A program made the position numbers and the translations under genes. The notes under the pieces are model-generated. The model was not told where the DNA came from, searched no databases, and was given only the letters and a program-made list of their open reading frames with translations. A stretch of 64,000 nt of DNA from Oxyruncus cristatus (taxonomy: Eukaryota; Chordata; Aves; Passeriformes; Cotingidae): positions 760,398 through 824,397 of the forward strand of contig VXAY01005269.1 of assembly GCA_013399855.1 (NCBI GenBank), given 5' to 3'. Shown here one piece after another: positions 13,617 through 26,160 of this stretch (the first letter of the stretch is position 1; the number at the start of each line of letters is the position of its first letter).

Positions 13617-14289
13617 AATGGGCAGATATGACCTCTGTAATGATCTTAACTGTCACTGTAATGGTTACGTATAATATCCATGTCATTTTGAGTAGGAATT
13701 TCTGTGTGATCCTAATTTGGATACTTATTCCAAAAAGATCAAAGCAGAAACCAAACTTATCTCCTAAAATGGTAGTGACACCAAAATTCTCAGTGCTGGC
13801 AGGATAACTGCAGAGGTCTTCCCTTTGCTTTGTTTTTCCATTTCTCCTCTCTCATGTGGTTTTCATGTTCATTCATGTAATAGTTTCTAATGTGTTGTGT
13901 GTTGTCCTTTTTTCCTATTGTTGCTTTGATGGCTCTGCTTTGTTTTCTCACATCTCTTGGGAGAGATCCTTTTTGCAGGAGGTCCTGATTAAGGCCCCCC
14001 AGCCATCTGGTTGTTTTGATTTCTGATCCTTTTCCCAGTGTACATTGCAATATTCTTTGATGAAATGAGCCTTATGATTGCAGAGCCTAAATATTTGGAA
14101 AAGATATGAAATATAAAGATATTTATGGCCATTAGTGAAATGAACAATTTAATTTCTAAATCATCCCTGTATAGGAATGATCAACTTCAATTCATGCAAT
14201 AGCCATATGATTATGATTAGTGCATACTGATTGCGTTTTATTTTTTGTGATTTTAAATCTAATTTCCCAAGTGGCTTCTACTGATGAAA

Positions 14290-14304
14290 TCACACACACA
14301 CACA
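14290..14304. repeat. Short (CA)n microsatellite
   Basis: About seven CA dinucleotides. Simple sequence. Confidence 0.85.
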
Positions 14305-15480
14305 AGAAATAATATGTTTAGTGCATTTTTCTACCTTGACAATTTAAAATTAACTTTGTCTCTAAGTGTAGAGGCTTTATAATGTTAAATAATTCTTTGT
14401 TCCCTGAAGGGCTGTTATTATTTTTTTGGTTGGTTGGTTTGGTTTGGTTTTTTTAAATTTAAATTGTTGAAGTTTCTGGTTTTGACTCTGACTTAACTTC
14501 ATTTTAATGTATTTTGTTTTGGTTTTTTAGTACTTCTCTATTCCTTAAAAGTACCTAAGTATCAATTTGCTCAGTAGCAATCAATTAAAAGATTAGGCAT
14601 GTAATTAAATGATATGGTGAAGCTGAGCAACGTGAGAAAGTGTAAAACAGGTATTTATGACTTACTTTGTTCTGACTTTTAAATGACAAACACCCTGTTT
14701 TCCTCCTAGGTTAAGGAGTACCAATTAATGCTAACTCATGACACTTAAATATTCTGTATCTTTTAAAAACAGGTTTAACACCAACTAAGAATTACATATT
14801 GTTTATTGTTTATCTCAGTTGTATAACTGAGCTAGAAATGATTGACTCAGCATTCATACCTCTGGGCTATTCAGTGCTTTATGCTTAAATATTTAGTTTA
14901 AATTAAAGTTGAACTGGAATAAGAATAAAGAAAAAAACAAATGAAAAATAAAGGTAGCATGATGTTTTATCTGCCCCTTTAAGTGGTGGTGGCAGTTGTT
15001 GAATAAATGTATTTAGTGTTTCAGTGAATTCCTGAAAGCTATTAAATCAACCTCAAAGTAAATAAATTTCCCTTTTCATCTTCTCCATATATTAGTTATC
15101 TGAAAAACACCATACAGTGTCCACGTTATATTTTAAGAGTAATTTTCAAGTTGTTCTACTTCAGTTGTTCAGACCATTGTCGAGAACAATTATCTGCTTT
15201 TCTTCTCAAGATATCCAGTCTCTGTGGAGTAAGTTATCCTTGAGCACATCTCCATATTCCAAGGCTGATTATGATCATGAATGATGGTGCTGAGTCATTT
15301 TCTTTTCTTGTTGGGTGGAGCTGAAAGAGCCCAATATAGGCTTCCAGTCACCCTAAAATTGCTACTGCTATACTCATCCAGTGTATGTGTGAATCTACCT
15401 CTAGCTAAATCCAGTAGTGTGTGCATGGGAGAGAAATGCTCTAATAGAAAGGGAAAGCAAGAGCTGGATTTTTTCATTTG

Positions 15481-15545
15481 TTCACAGTTTCACCTTGAGC
15501 AAGTAATTTAAACTACCCTCTCCTGTATGTGACTTATCTGAACAG
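15481..15545. mobile_element. Possible MIR/CORE-SINE relic
   Basis: The string CACCTTGAGCAAGTAATTTAAACTACC-like, followed by a pyrimidine-rich block, recalls the conserved 'gaccttgggcaagtcacttaacct' core of MIR-type SINEs, which are old amniote elements. Only about 60 bases match by eye and neither flank extends the match, so this is a weak call. It could be chance. Confidence 0.28.
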
Positions 15546-17099
15546 TTGTTCAGGTCCTCTGAAGATGCAAGTCTTACTTACCTCCCTGTCTTCCTGTAAA
15601 CAAACAAACAAAAAAAAGGCAACACCACATGGGAGTCTTACTTTCTTTTCCTTATTTCCTTATTCTCCAAGTACACCGCAGAATAGATTGTCTTTTGACC
15701 AATTGTCTGCCAGTGCAAAGCTGAACCACAGAGGGAAACGGGCTGGAGTACTTGCTTGTTTCTGACACTTCAAGCAATGAGTTCCCACTCAGAACTGATC
15801 AGAGACTCCCTGGAGATGAACAACCATTCTTCATGGCAATTCCCAGCTTTAGCCTGTTGTTAATCCTTCTATTTGTTTACATGCTGTTAAACAAAAGAGT
15901 TGTTGATGGAGGATTAGAGATCCCAGGAAGCTGAAGTAGTCCTTCTCTACTAGGTTATCTGTGTAATTCTGACCGATTAAATAATCCACCAGGAAGTGAC
16001 AATAACTAACGACAGTGCTGAAGAGAAGCTTCATCAGGAGCTTTCTACAACCTTTCACATGATTACCGTGACCATTTCTCTACCAAGATGTCACAGGGGC
16101 AAACTCTCCTGCGTGCAGAACCTCCTCCAAGCCAGGATTTGAAGACCATGGTGCTGCAGCTAGGGAGGAGAGGATGCTGTTACAGTGGTTGGAATTTGAC
16201 TACCATTTCACTGACACTAAAAGTAGCATGGCATTTACCTGTCAAAAGACTCCTGCATATGGAATGAATTTAATGTCTCTTTATTTTGTGCTAGCTCTAC
16301 TTATTACGGAATTGAAACACTTTTTTTCTCTTTTTAAATTTCTGAGAACAAAAGTAAATGTCTGCCTTCCATTGTGAGCCGAATGAATCATTTAGTTGAG
16401 TGCTCCATGATAGTACTTAGGCCAAAAGACACATTTTTCTGACAAATTGTGATGTTGTGCTTGGGTAGCCAAAGTGACAGAATGAATGAAAGAAAGAAAG
16501 AAATCCTTCTCAGACTTCTCCAAAGTAATTTCTTTATGGGTAAAATAAGTGTATTCTACTTTCACATTCTTTTCTTCCAGAATACTGAGGGAAGTCACCC
16601 AGGAATGGAAGAGTTTTCCACTCTTACTCTAGAAAATTGAAGTAAAATTCTTGGGTTTGTCACTGGTCTTATTTACACACCAAGTACATCTCCTATTTGA
16701 AGAGCAACATTGTAGTACCAAGTGACAGTGATTTGTAGACACCTGAAAACAAGGCTAAAGTTTGGAAATGGTCAAAAGATGAGCAATGTGTGTAAGTTAG
16801 CCAGCTTGTATGTATAGAAATTACCTCTTTTTCATCTTGAATGAAAGTGGGAATTTATATTACTTCTCTTACAAAAGCATTTCAGCAGGAAGCAAATTCA
16901 GGAGGAGGCCCCAAAACTGTAAGTGCCCGATCTGAATTTATTAGATATTTGAAGGAGTTGTTTGCTGGTTCTTATTTAGATTATTTTCCTCCAAGCACAG
17001 TAACAGGGACACCCAAAACTAATAAAATCCGTGAAAACTGCTGATTCTTAGCATATCATGGAGCATAGCTGTAATTATTCAAGGGCATGTATTCAAAAA

Positions 17100-17880
17100 T
17101 GGAGAAACTTAAAATCAGCAAACTGACTTTTTTGACCTATTCATCTAGATTGTTCTATTCTCTGCACTGAAGCTTACAATCTTTAACAGTGCATCTCTGT
17201 AAAACCCCCAATACCTATTCTTTAAATGTATTTATTGCCTCCATTGCATTATGATTGCCAGGCCAATTTAAAAAGAAATTATTATTCAATGGAATTACAG
17301 ATTCTTCAATTACCTCCAGAGTTGTTATCTGATTGGCCTCCTTGAGGAATATAATCTGCCAGACAGATTGCTTTGGGAGTTTTAAAAACCCATTTATCCC
17401 TTAGCACCTTCATAGCATTATAAAAATAATACAAAAAGTTTCGCTTGCTTGCATTTCATCCCCTTTAAGTATGCTTCACAAGCTTTCTTAAATTTGTTCT
17501 GGCTGCTATTACGTTGATTTCTACATTGCCCTCTAACCCCTTTCAGCGTTCAAGTGAGGCAGCTGGTTGCCTGTTGGTTATGACAGTGACTTCCATTTCG
17601 CATTTCTTGTCTTGCACCAAATGTTTCAAACTTGTTATTGATTGCTGAACAATTGCTGATGTCGCCCCCAGCTGTAGTCAGTGCTTTAACAAGGATTGAC
17701 GCTGATGGAAATCTCATTCCTTTTAATGTGATTAGAACTATAAGAGTTTACAATGTTTCTAGAAGAGTGGTAAAAATTATATTATTGGGGGCAAATAGTT
17801 TGAGTTTGAGAGTTAAGATGCAAAAACTAGGGAGAATTGTAGAAATAATTCCATCAATTACTTTCATGAACTAAAATTTG
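17100..17880. other. Candidate conserved non-coding element
   Basis: No repeat, and no gene structure. The stretch is evenly complex and lacks the simple-sequence noise of its surroundings. It carries many short AT-core motifs of the kind seen in developmental enhancers, such as TGATTGG near 17330 (an inverted CCAAT) and AACAAT at 17648-17653 (a SOX-type core). The 80-codon frame at 17632-17874 looks like chance. This is an inference from texture only; without alignment I cannot show conservation. Confidence 0.3.
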
Positions 17881-18000
17881 TGGGAAGATGTGATTGTTAT
17901 CTTCCAATCTGGTGTGCTGTGACTCCATTAAATTTCATGTCTACCTTTTAATTTAAGAAATGTCTTTTTTACTCTGTTGAGAGAGTTAAAGAAACAACCA

Positions 18001-18040
18001 GATATATTTTCAGGGAACTATTTGTTTCCTGAGATATATC
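18001..18040. repeat. Imperfect inverted repeat
   Basis: GATATAT...TCAGG at the left and CCTGA...ATATATC at the right form a stem of about 14 pairs with one small internal irregularity and a loop of about 7 bases. It could be a small palindrome or the remnant of a short inverted-repeat element. No target duplication is evident. Confidence 0.6.
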
Positions 18041-20008
18041 ATAGGCGTAATTGTTTACTAAGTCAAAGAGACAGCAGTGAAGTTAGAACAGAGAGGAAAA
18101 AGACCCTGAAAATGTGAATTTATTTGCATGTCATGTGAGCTTTTGACCTTAGAAATGATAATAAACAAAAAAAAAAATCACAAATTAGCATATTGACATT
18201 TGACATCAGAGAAAGATGATCTCATCAAAGACGAAATGATTAATTTGGGTTTCTAAAGTGGGAACTGAAACACAGACAAAAATCAGTCCGTTTTCATATT
18301 TTTACACCATGCTATTCATGAAAAGGGTTGATTTGCATAAATGTTTAAGTCATAGCCTTCTCTAATTAGATGTTTGTTTAACCCCGTTCATAGAATGTGA
18401 ATTGAAATTAAAAGCCAAATGCTGTCCATAGAAGAATGAAATGTGGATGATGCGGATGATGCTATAGACTACAATTATTTGTTTGTGAGTTTCAATAATC
18501 TTTTCTCCATCCCTAGTTACCGGGAAAGCTATTCTAAAAACACTCCAGTCAAGTATAGCAATGATTGAGTTTGTGAGTATTTAGCCATTAGCCTGTTCAG
18601 GTGCCTCCAAAGAACTGGTTAAGAGAGCAGTTCCTCTTCCTCATGCCCATTAGTGAGGACTCAGAAGTCTTGGTCCCTGGGTTGATTGCTGCCTACTGAT
18701 TTCTTTACAAGTGGCTACTTCTCTCCCTCTGCTCAAATTATTTTCAGACCCAGTCACCAGTTTACCATCTTACTCCTAGACTCTCTGCCCTTACCATAGA
18801 GTTGGACCCTATTCTAAGGGCAGCATATCCATAATGATTCCTCTATTTCATATCAGACTTTAGTATAATTATTTAGTTAAATCCTACCTAAGTCTAGATT
18901 GCATCCTGACTGTCCTTTTCATCAGCCCTCTCTTTTCCCCTGCGAGACCTTTGGCAAGCCATCCTCAGGTTCCCAGTGTGTCAAAAGCCAGTGGCCTGAT
19001 AGGATCCCATCTGTCTAAGACCTGTAGCTCCTCCTGCAGTAGAATCCTCTGAGTGTGAGTAATGATTATACTAGTTACCCTAGTATAGTTTTGCAAGCTG
19101 TTTCAATATCTGCTTTGAAGAGACTGCAGTTCTGCAAATACTACCACTGTCCCACAGAAGATATTAGGGGCCTGGTATCATGGAAGAGTGCTCATTTATC
19201 TATGCTGAACATCTATCCCGTGGGTAAAATTCTGGCAACTATTAACTACAGTTTCTTTTTGTAGATCAGTGGATTTTTTTAAATAAAATCTTCCCTGTGC
19301 ACTTGGTTAGAAATTTTGATATGGCCCTACTCTAAATTCATTAGTTTGCAAATCTGGAGTCAATTCTGAAGATGTCAGTAAAGTTGTCCTGTATTAACTT
19401 CAATGTTACACTGATGAGGATACCACCTGCTGTCTATCTTGGTGCTATGTCTGGTCTGTCAACAGTCATGTGTATTTTCAGTTGATGGGATTGCGCTTTT
19501 CCCAACTGCTTCCCTGACAGGTGGATTCTGTAGCTACTTTGAAATACTTGAAATCCCCGTGGATAGAATAATTAGTCTGATCATTGCAACAAGCTTTCCA
19601 TTGACTGCTGGACCAGTCTGTGTTTAAGCTGCCATGCCTTTCTTGCTGCCAGCATGCCAGCTGACATTATCCCTCCAACTCAACTGAACTAAACTGGACA
19701 ATGCTGGCCTTCTGCCAGCTCAGCATTTCATCATCAACTCACCTCCTGGAATCTCAGTTTTTTGTGGATATCCATTTTATTCTGCCTCAGCCACTTTAAT
19801 TTAAAACTCTTCAATCTTGAAAGCAATAACCTTTTAAATCTATGTGCTTTAATGCTTTCTTAAGAATTTATGATTTTTTCATTCCTTTCTCCCTTCCTTG
19901 TTGTGAATTGCCATATTAGCCTATTTGTAGGAATAGTTAGCAAATACTCCCTGGAAGACCCTTTTCTTGACCCCCTTCCTCTTCTAAAGGAAAAAAAAAA
20001 CACCAAAA

Positions 20009-20034
20009 AGCAAGCAAACAAACAAACAAAAAAG
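20009..20034. repeat. CAAA-type simple repeat
   Basis: Repeated CAAA/CAAG units ending in an A-run. Simple sequence with no adjoining retrocopy recognised. Confidence 0.75.
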
Positions 20035-23000
20035 GACTCAACCTTTAATTAACTTTCTGCTAAAGTAGATTAGCCATTTTCAGTTAGCAAGATTGATGAT
20101 ACTATCAGTGTTATTAAGTAACTAGGTATGAATTCCTCATTGTGTAAACCCAAAGTAATAAGCACTATTAGAGCTCCAGGCAACCCGCCTCACTGTTACC
20201 TTTCCAGTGTCCTTTCCTAAGAAGAAAGATAAATAATAAAACTGTGAAACCACTGACTTCATTTTTTACCAGGTTTTGTTGTTTGGTTTGGGTTGGAGAA
20301 CCTAGAATTGCAAACTGCTCTGGGTTGTAGCTGCATTTCAGGATTGTAATATGAGTTTTTGTGTTTTTCTGTATTTCTCCTTGGTTGTGAGCGTTGTTTG
20401 GATGGCTACCAGTGAGAGAGGATTCTGGAAGCAGACTGCAGGGAAAAGATAGCCAAAATGAGTTGCATTTCAAGGAATAATTCATGGGAAGGGGTCAAAG
20501 TACATGTGAAGGAGAAGAGTAATTTTTGAATGATGACTTTTATCTTTTGTTTGTACTTAGAGAAACGTATTAAGGGTACCAACATCTCAATCTTCAGTTG
20601 TCTACATCAACAATAGTGACCCCCATTCTAACTTGGACACCCCATTCATATCTTATGAAATTAGTGCAAAGATCCATACTAACTGTGATTTTTTTTGGTA
20701 ATATCAAGAAATTTTGAGGGTGTTAGTTTGAGTCCCTACATCTTCTGCCTGGATGAGAAAATTCAGGCCCCTAAGCAAACTTGGCAAAAGTAGGAAGGTG
20801 GAATTAAACACGGAGTGAGTAAGTTCATGGGTCACAAATATGGAGAAGTTGAGAGTATTTTTATTTTTGGTTGATTGGTTCATTTCCTATCTTTATTTTT
20901 GTTAGGTTCAAATTAATTTTTGATTGTTTGATAGAGATGAGATGCAATTGATTTTTCCAAGGGGAATAATGTAGTTTAGTGTTCCACCTCCGTGGAAGTG
21001 AGTGGGTCTTTTCCTTCTAGGAGAACACATTAAGTCAGATTTCTAAGATGTCTTTCTCCTTTAAGGGAATACTTTTTGCTGAGATGTTGAAAGTTCAGAG
21101 GCACTTGCTCCCCTGTCAGTGTAGATAAGTTATCTTTTGTATTGGGAAAAAACAACTGAGACATGACCAAATAATGCAGTTGCACTGAGATGCAGGGAGG
21201 GAAAAGATTTGCTTGCTGAACCCCCAGTGTTCCCATGTTACCGGGAGGTGTTACTGTATCTTTCTATGCTTTGGGCTTCAAGGCTCTTGGCTGTGTGCCT
21301 CAGAGGTGAGAGCCAGTGTTGAGGAAAGACTGATTGTTTCAAAAGGGCTGGAGAATGTCCAGGACTATCCATGACCCTTTGACTGAGCACTAAACTTCTC
21401 TGTACGAGGAAGTAAAAGAATTGATATCATATTGTTTTGGCAACCAATGCAGAGCTGCTTGTGCCTGCCAGCATTTTTAGGGTCACCATGACTTCTGGTC
21501 TAAGCAGAGCTTAGAACTTGATGAAACACTTTCCTTCACTCCTGCCTCATCTGAGTATTTTCAGGGACTTTTCATTTCTGATATGCACTTCTAGATGAGG
21601 AAGATAAGCCTTACCCTTGGAGGCATTTCTGAATTTTCAAAGTGCAATTGTGAACTTCAAATTAGATTTCATACCATTTAAACTGTGGGCATAAATGAGA
21701 GGGTTTAGCCAAGTAATGACCTAATTAACAAGAAAGTTGGAGGCTAAACCTTGTTTTCTACCTTTCCATAGCTGTATCTGCAATACTAGATTGCCAGATG
21801 AGTTGGCCTATTTACCAATGAGCTACTATTTTTAGCATAATTTTCTTCCTTTGCTATAGATAGAGTGTGGGAGTTTTCTTATTAACATTTAGATCAACTG
21901 CAGTATTCTGCTCTTTACTGTCAAACGTCATAATTCTCTATATCAGTGCTGTGTTTGGTTAGACTTGCTGATGTGGCAGTTTCTCTGTGCTTTGCTTTGT
22001 GTTTGATGTTCAGAGCATGTTATAACTTCTGCTGCACAAAGTCTCAAGCAGGATTTAAAAGACGTGCGGCAGTTTGGTGCAACCCTTGATGTGTTTTAAA
22101 ATCTGTTGCCTGTGAGAATGAAATAAGTGGTGATGCATTTGCTGTTAGCTGGGACCAGAGATTCACATATGACAAAACACAAAAGGCTTGCGTGGAAGTC
22201 CTTGCTTAAATTAGTTCAGTGTACTCTGTACCAGTTACAGAAAAGTGGTCGTTTGTTTTTGCAAAAAACGAAAAGAGTTTTTTATTTTCAGTAGAAGGCT
22301 CGCTGTTTCTCTCAATACACTGTGTTTTGAAGGCCTGTGTATGAACCATAAAAACTGTGACAGTCACAGTACTTTTTTGTCAACACTACTGGTTTATCCC
22401 TCTGCCCTTCATGCCATTCAGAACATTGCAGAAAGAAAGGTCTGGAAGCATCAAAAATTTTCCTGGGATAGCATTTTGCACCCTATATAATAATTTCTGG
22501 AAAAGTGTGGGATGTGCTGTGTGAAAATGAAAGTAAGAAAATATAAACTAATATAATTTTTCTGGCAGAATATTCTATAGCAATGCTTCTCTTAGCTTAT
22601 AATTTTCCAGATTACTCCTAAGCACGGGGAGGGACACTCTACTGAGAAAACCATCTTTTCTAACCTTTTCTACTTCCTATTCAAATTTCAAAATGTTCCA
22701 GAAAATTTCCAGTAGGCTCCAGGCTAACCTTATGAATGCACAGCCGTTCTTTTTCAGATCACAGCAAATTTGTTATCAACAAGAAACAGGCTGGCACAAA
22801 GCTTCTATCAGCCTGTAAGCCAAGTTCAGAACAGACCCATGTGTCTGCAAGGACTTCATGACAAGCCATGTATCTGAAAGCAGAGTCTGAATTAACAAAA
22901 AACTGTATGAGTTATACAAGTTAGAACAATAGCTGGTCCTCAGAGAACGGTATTAAAATTTTTACTGAGTTCTGTCAACTTCTATCTTATATGATGGTTT

Positions 23001-23826
23001 GGGAAAGGTAATTTTACCGTGGTCTTAGAAAGTCTTGACCTTAGCTGGAAATCACACCTTTGGCACTAATGAGTAGTCATGAAAATCCATGTGGGAGGAA
23101 TGTTGCTAGCGTAAAGGAAGCATTGAGGGAGTGCATAGTAGTAGATGACAAGGAGTCACCAAGAAAACCATCAAATAGGCCGCACATGGAAAAAAAATTT
23201 GTTACAGTGAAGCTGTAATAACCAAATCACTGTTTTAAATCCCAGATATCAGAATGGAATGTTCAGGGAAACCAGGGATTCTCTTCCATTACTTTAGTCA
23301 CGACGTAAGTTAGTGGTGTGCACAATCATTCAAATCTTTCTGCACATCTCTGAGTCCTACTGAGGTGACATTAGGCCACAAAAACCTGTTCTGCTCCTTG
23401 CTTCACTGTTAAAATCTGATGGGAAAGGTAGATTTCGGTAATGAGATATGGTGAGCAGAAGTCATAAGAGCAGAGTACACTAGCATTTTCTAAGCTTTAT
23501 TCCTGACAGTTGCACTAGTTTGTGAAGAACCACAATGGTCACCTGAACTACTGTGGAAAAAAAAAGTATCTTAATCTCACCCTTATTGCCAAAGGCAGTG
23601 GATCAGGTTTCTAATAGAATTTGTATTACAGGTGAATATATTCCAAGAGAAAAGCACAACTGGAAGACAGGAAAATCAGAGAACAGACAAGCTTTGTTTT
23701 TTGTGACGAAGCATTGGAATTTGAAGATATACAAGGAGCCATAGCATTCAAAATCATGTGCTCTTTTAGGACTCACTACTAAACTTCTGCACTGGATTGA
23801 TACTTTCAGAGAGTGGACAATATAAT

Positions 23827-24063
<237 letters not shown>

Positions 24064-25076
24064 CATTTTCTTTAGATTTTAATTTTCTTTGTTTTTTTCT
24101 TTCATTTTCTTTAGATTTTCTTTACTCTTTTCCTCTTTTTCTACTTCATTTCCTTTACTATTCTCAGACCAGTACAATCAACTCTCCGCAGCTGAAAATA
24201 CAGATGTCCTCTTTTGCTTATAGTACATTATTCTTCTCTTTTCATAACGCTCTTGTTGCTGATCTCTCAGTACTGGACTTTAACTATGAGAAACACTCAA
24301 GAAAGAGAAACTATATAAAATTCTGGGGGCTTTCTTGTTGGTTTGTTGTTTTTTTTTTTTTTTTTTTTTTTCTCCCCCCAGGTCTATTAAGGAATTTTAG
24401 CTGACAGGGCTGCTTTCTAATAGTACAGCTTTCAGCCACAAGATATCAGTTTCTGCAAGACCTCGGGACAGATTTAATAGAAACATAACCACAAGGCACA
24501 GGGTTTACCTAAGGTCTGTTCCTGTAGCCAGCAAAGATTTCTTTAACTCAGATAAGCAAAGACACATGGGAAGCCCATGTTACTTCAAACTCTGCCTTTT
24601 TCTCTTCCAGTAAGCCATCTCTACATCAATAAAAATGTTTGTGTGGGTTTTTTATCCCCCCAAATTTTTCACTATTGTTTATATCTCTCATGCACTCTTA
24701 TGTGTTTTAAATTCCATGTGGAGAAGAATTACTGTTTGTTATGCCATTTTCTCTGTGTTGCTTCTGTGTAACAATTCCAGCAACTTCTGCTTACATTTTC
24801 GCTTCTTGGCAGCAAAGAGGCCACTTGGTGATTTGCTACAGACTTGAGCTATAGGCAACAAATATTCTTGAGTTCCTGAGCGCATATGTGTTTTGGGGAC
24901 TTTTGTGGAGCCAGGGAAAAAGGAAGAAGATCATGCTATAATCAGTATAATGGTCTTGTAAGGACTCATAAATTCATAGACACCAAGTCCTTTCGCTTTC
25001 CTTCAGGATCAGAGTACTGCAACTGGAGGAAGGAATATTTTCAGGGACTTGAAGTTTCAGGGAACAGAGATTGTTA
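24064..25076. other. Non-genic DNA with T-rich apron
   Basis: The degenerate T/C-rich continuation of the microsatellite, a T23 run, and otherwise unique-looking DNA. No gene is supported. Confidence 0.65.
24349..24371. repeat. T23 homopolymer
   Basis: Run of 23 T followed by CTCCCCCCA. The length is probably polymorphic or uncertain. Confidence 0.9.
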
Positions 25077-25670
25077 ATCATAGAATCATAGAATGTCCTG
25101 GGTTGGAAAGAACCACAAGGATCATCATCTCCTGGCCCTGCACAGGACACCCCAAGAGTCACACTGTGTACCTGAGACCATTGCTCAAATGCTTCTTGAG
25201 CTCTCTCAGTGTTGGTGCTGTGACCATTTCCCTGGGGAGCCTGTTCCAGTGCCCAACCACCCTCTGGCTGAAAACCCTTTTTCTAATATCCAGCCTAAAC
25301 TTCCCCTGGCACAACTTCAGGCTGTTCCCTTGGGTCAGTCACTGGTCACCAGAGAGAAGAGACAGGGTCTGTCCCTCACTTTCCTCTTGTGAGGAACCTG
25401 CAGACAGCTATGAGGTCTCCTCTTGGTCTCCTCCAGGCTGAACAGACCAAGTGATCTCAGCTGCACCTCATACAACTTCCTCTCTAGACCGTTCACCATC
25501 TTCATTACCTTCCTTTGGATGCTCTCTAATACCTTAATATCTTTCTTATGTTTTGGTGCCCCAAAACTGCATACAATATTCAAGATGAGGATATACCAGT
25601 GCAGACTAAAGCAGGACAACCACCTCGCTTGACTAGCTGTTGATGCTGTGCCTGATGCACCTGTGGACTT
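25077..25670 (-). mobile_element. CR1 LINE with frameshifted ORF2 C-terminus
   Basis: The plus strand opens with ATCATAGAATCATAGAATG, then CCTGGGTTGGAAAGAACC and ACAAGGATCATCATC, the reverse complement of a CR1 3' end. The 3' UTR follows, then the last part of ORF2. Read on the minus strand, this gives the tail of the CR1 reverse-transcriptase protein, with segments FGAPKHKKDIKVLESIQRK and LGLFSLEE. Just after LGLFSLEE the conserved RGDLIA block is found only in another frame, so the copy has a frameshift and is inactive. Similarity ends near the 'gctgtgcctgatgcacc' block, making it a 5'-truncated insertion. The 3' end, with GATCCTTGTGG on the minus strand, marks a different subfamily from the 12439, 27713 and 32712 copies. 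Confidence 0.95.
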
Positions 25671-26114
25671 TATTTTTATTGGTAACATTAAAAACTTAAT
25701 TAACATAAAGATCTCATGCAGCATTATCCATCATAATGGTAGTGCTGTTCTTTTCTCTGTTTCATTGAAGTAACTAAATTATTATTCTGAAATAGCATCA
25801 GAAATTTTCTAATAATCCCAGATTTTTTACGATGCTACTCTATTAGCTTTTTCTAGGCAGAAACACTAGGCAATCAAAAATCAACAAGTGATATCCCTCT
25901 TCTAACTCAGCATAGCTATGAGTGTGGTATGCTGCAGAGCCTGAGACTGATGTTCACATACTTGCCATGAGTCCTGCTTTCAGTTCAGATTCTGTTCCAT
26001 ATGTCCTTTCATTGTCACCTTAGACGCTAGCTGAACTACTTAAAAAAACCTACTATTGGCTACTACGGAAAACATTAATTTAGGAATATGACCTGTCCTG
26101 ATAAAGTTTGTTTT

Positions 26115-26160
26115 TCAACCCATGTTGGAAGGGACCTTGAAAGATCTTTTGGTCCAGCCT
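26115..26160 (-). mobile_element. Short CR1 LINE 3' end fragment
   Basis: AACCCATGTTGGAAGGGACC followed by TTGAAAGATCTTTTGGTCCA matches the last about 45 bases of CR1 in reverse complement. The terminal octamers are lost and nothing matches further in. Old or severely truncated. Confidence 0.8.

Larger units (their letters stand above)
13617..23826. other. Non-genic DNA, largely unique
   Basis: No gene is supported over about 10 kb. Open frames are at most about 105 codons and unrelated to one another. G/T-rich low complexity occurs around 14420-14460 and CAAA runs near 15598 and 20010. Two sub-stretches (about 14540-14940 and 17100-17880) have the texture of conserved non-coding DNA and are discussed as findings. 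Confidence 0.65.

Noticed and set aside
25049..25724. Frames of 99 to 130 codons on both strands
   Set aside because: All lie mostly within the CR1 LINE. The minus-strand one is the decayed, frameshifted reverse-transcriptase tail, and the others are its shadows.
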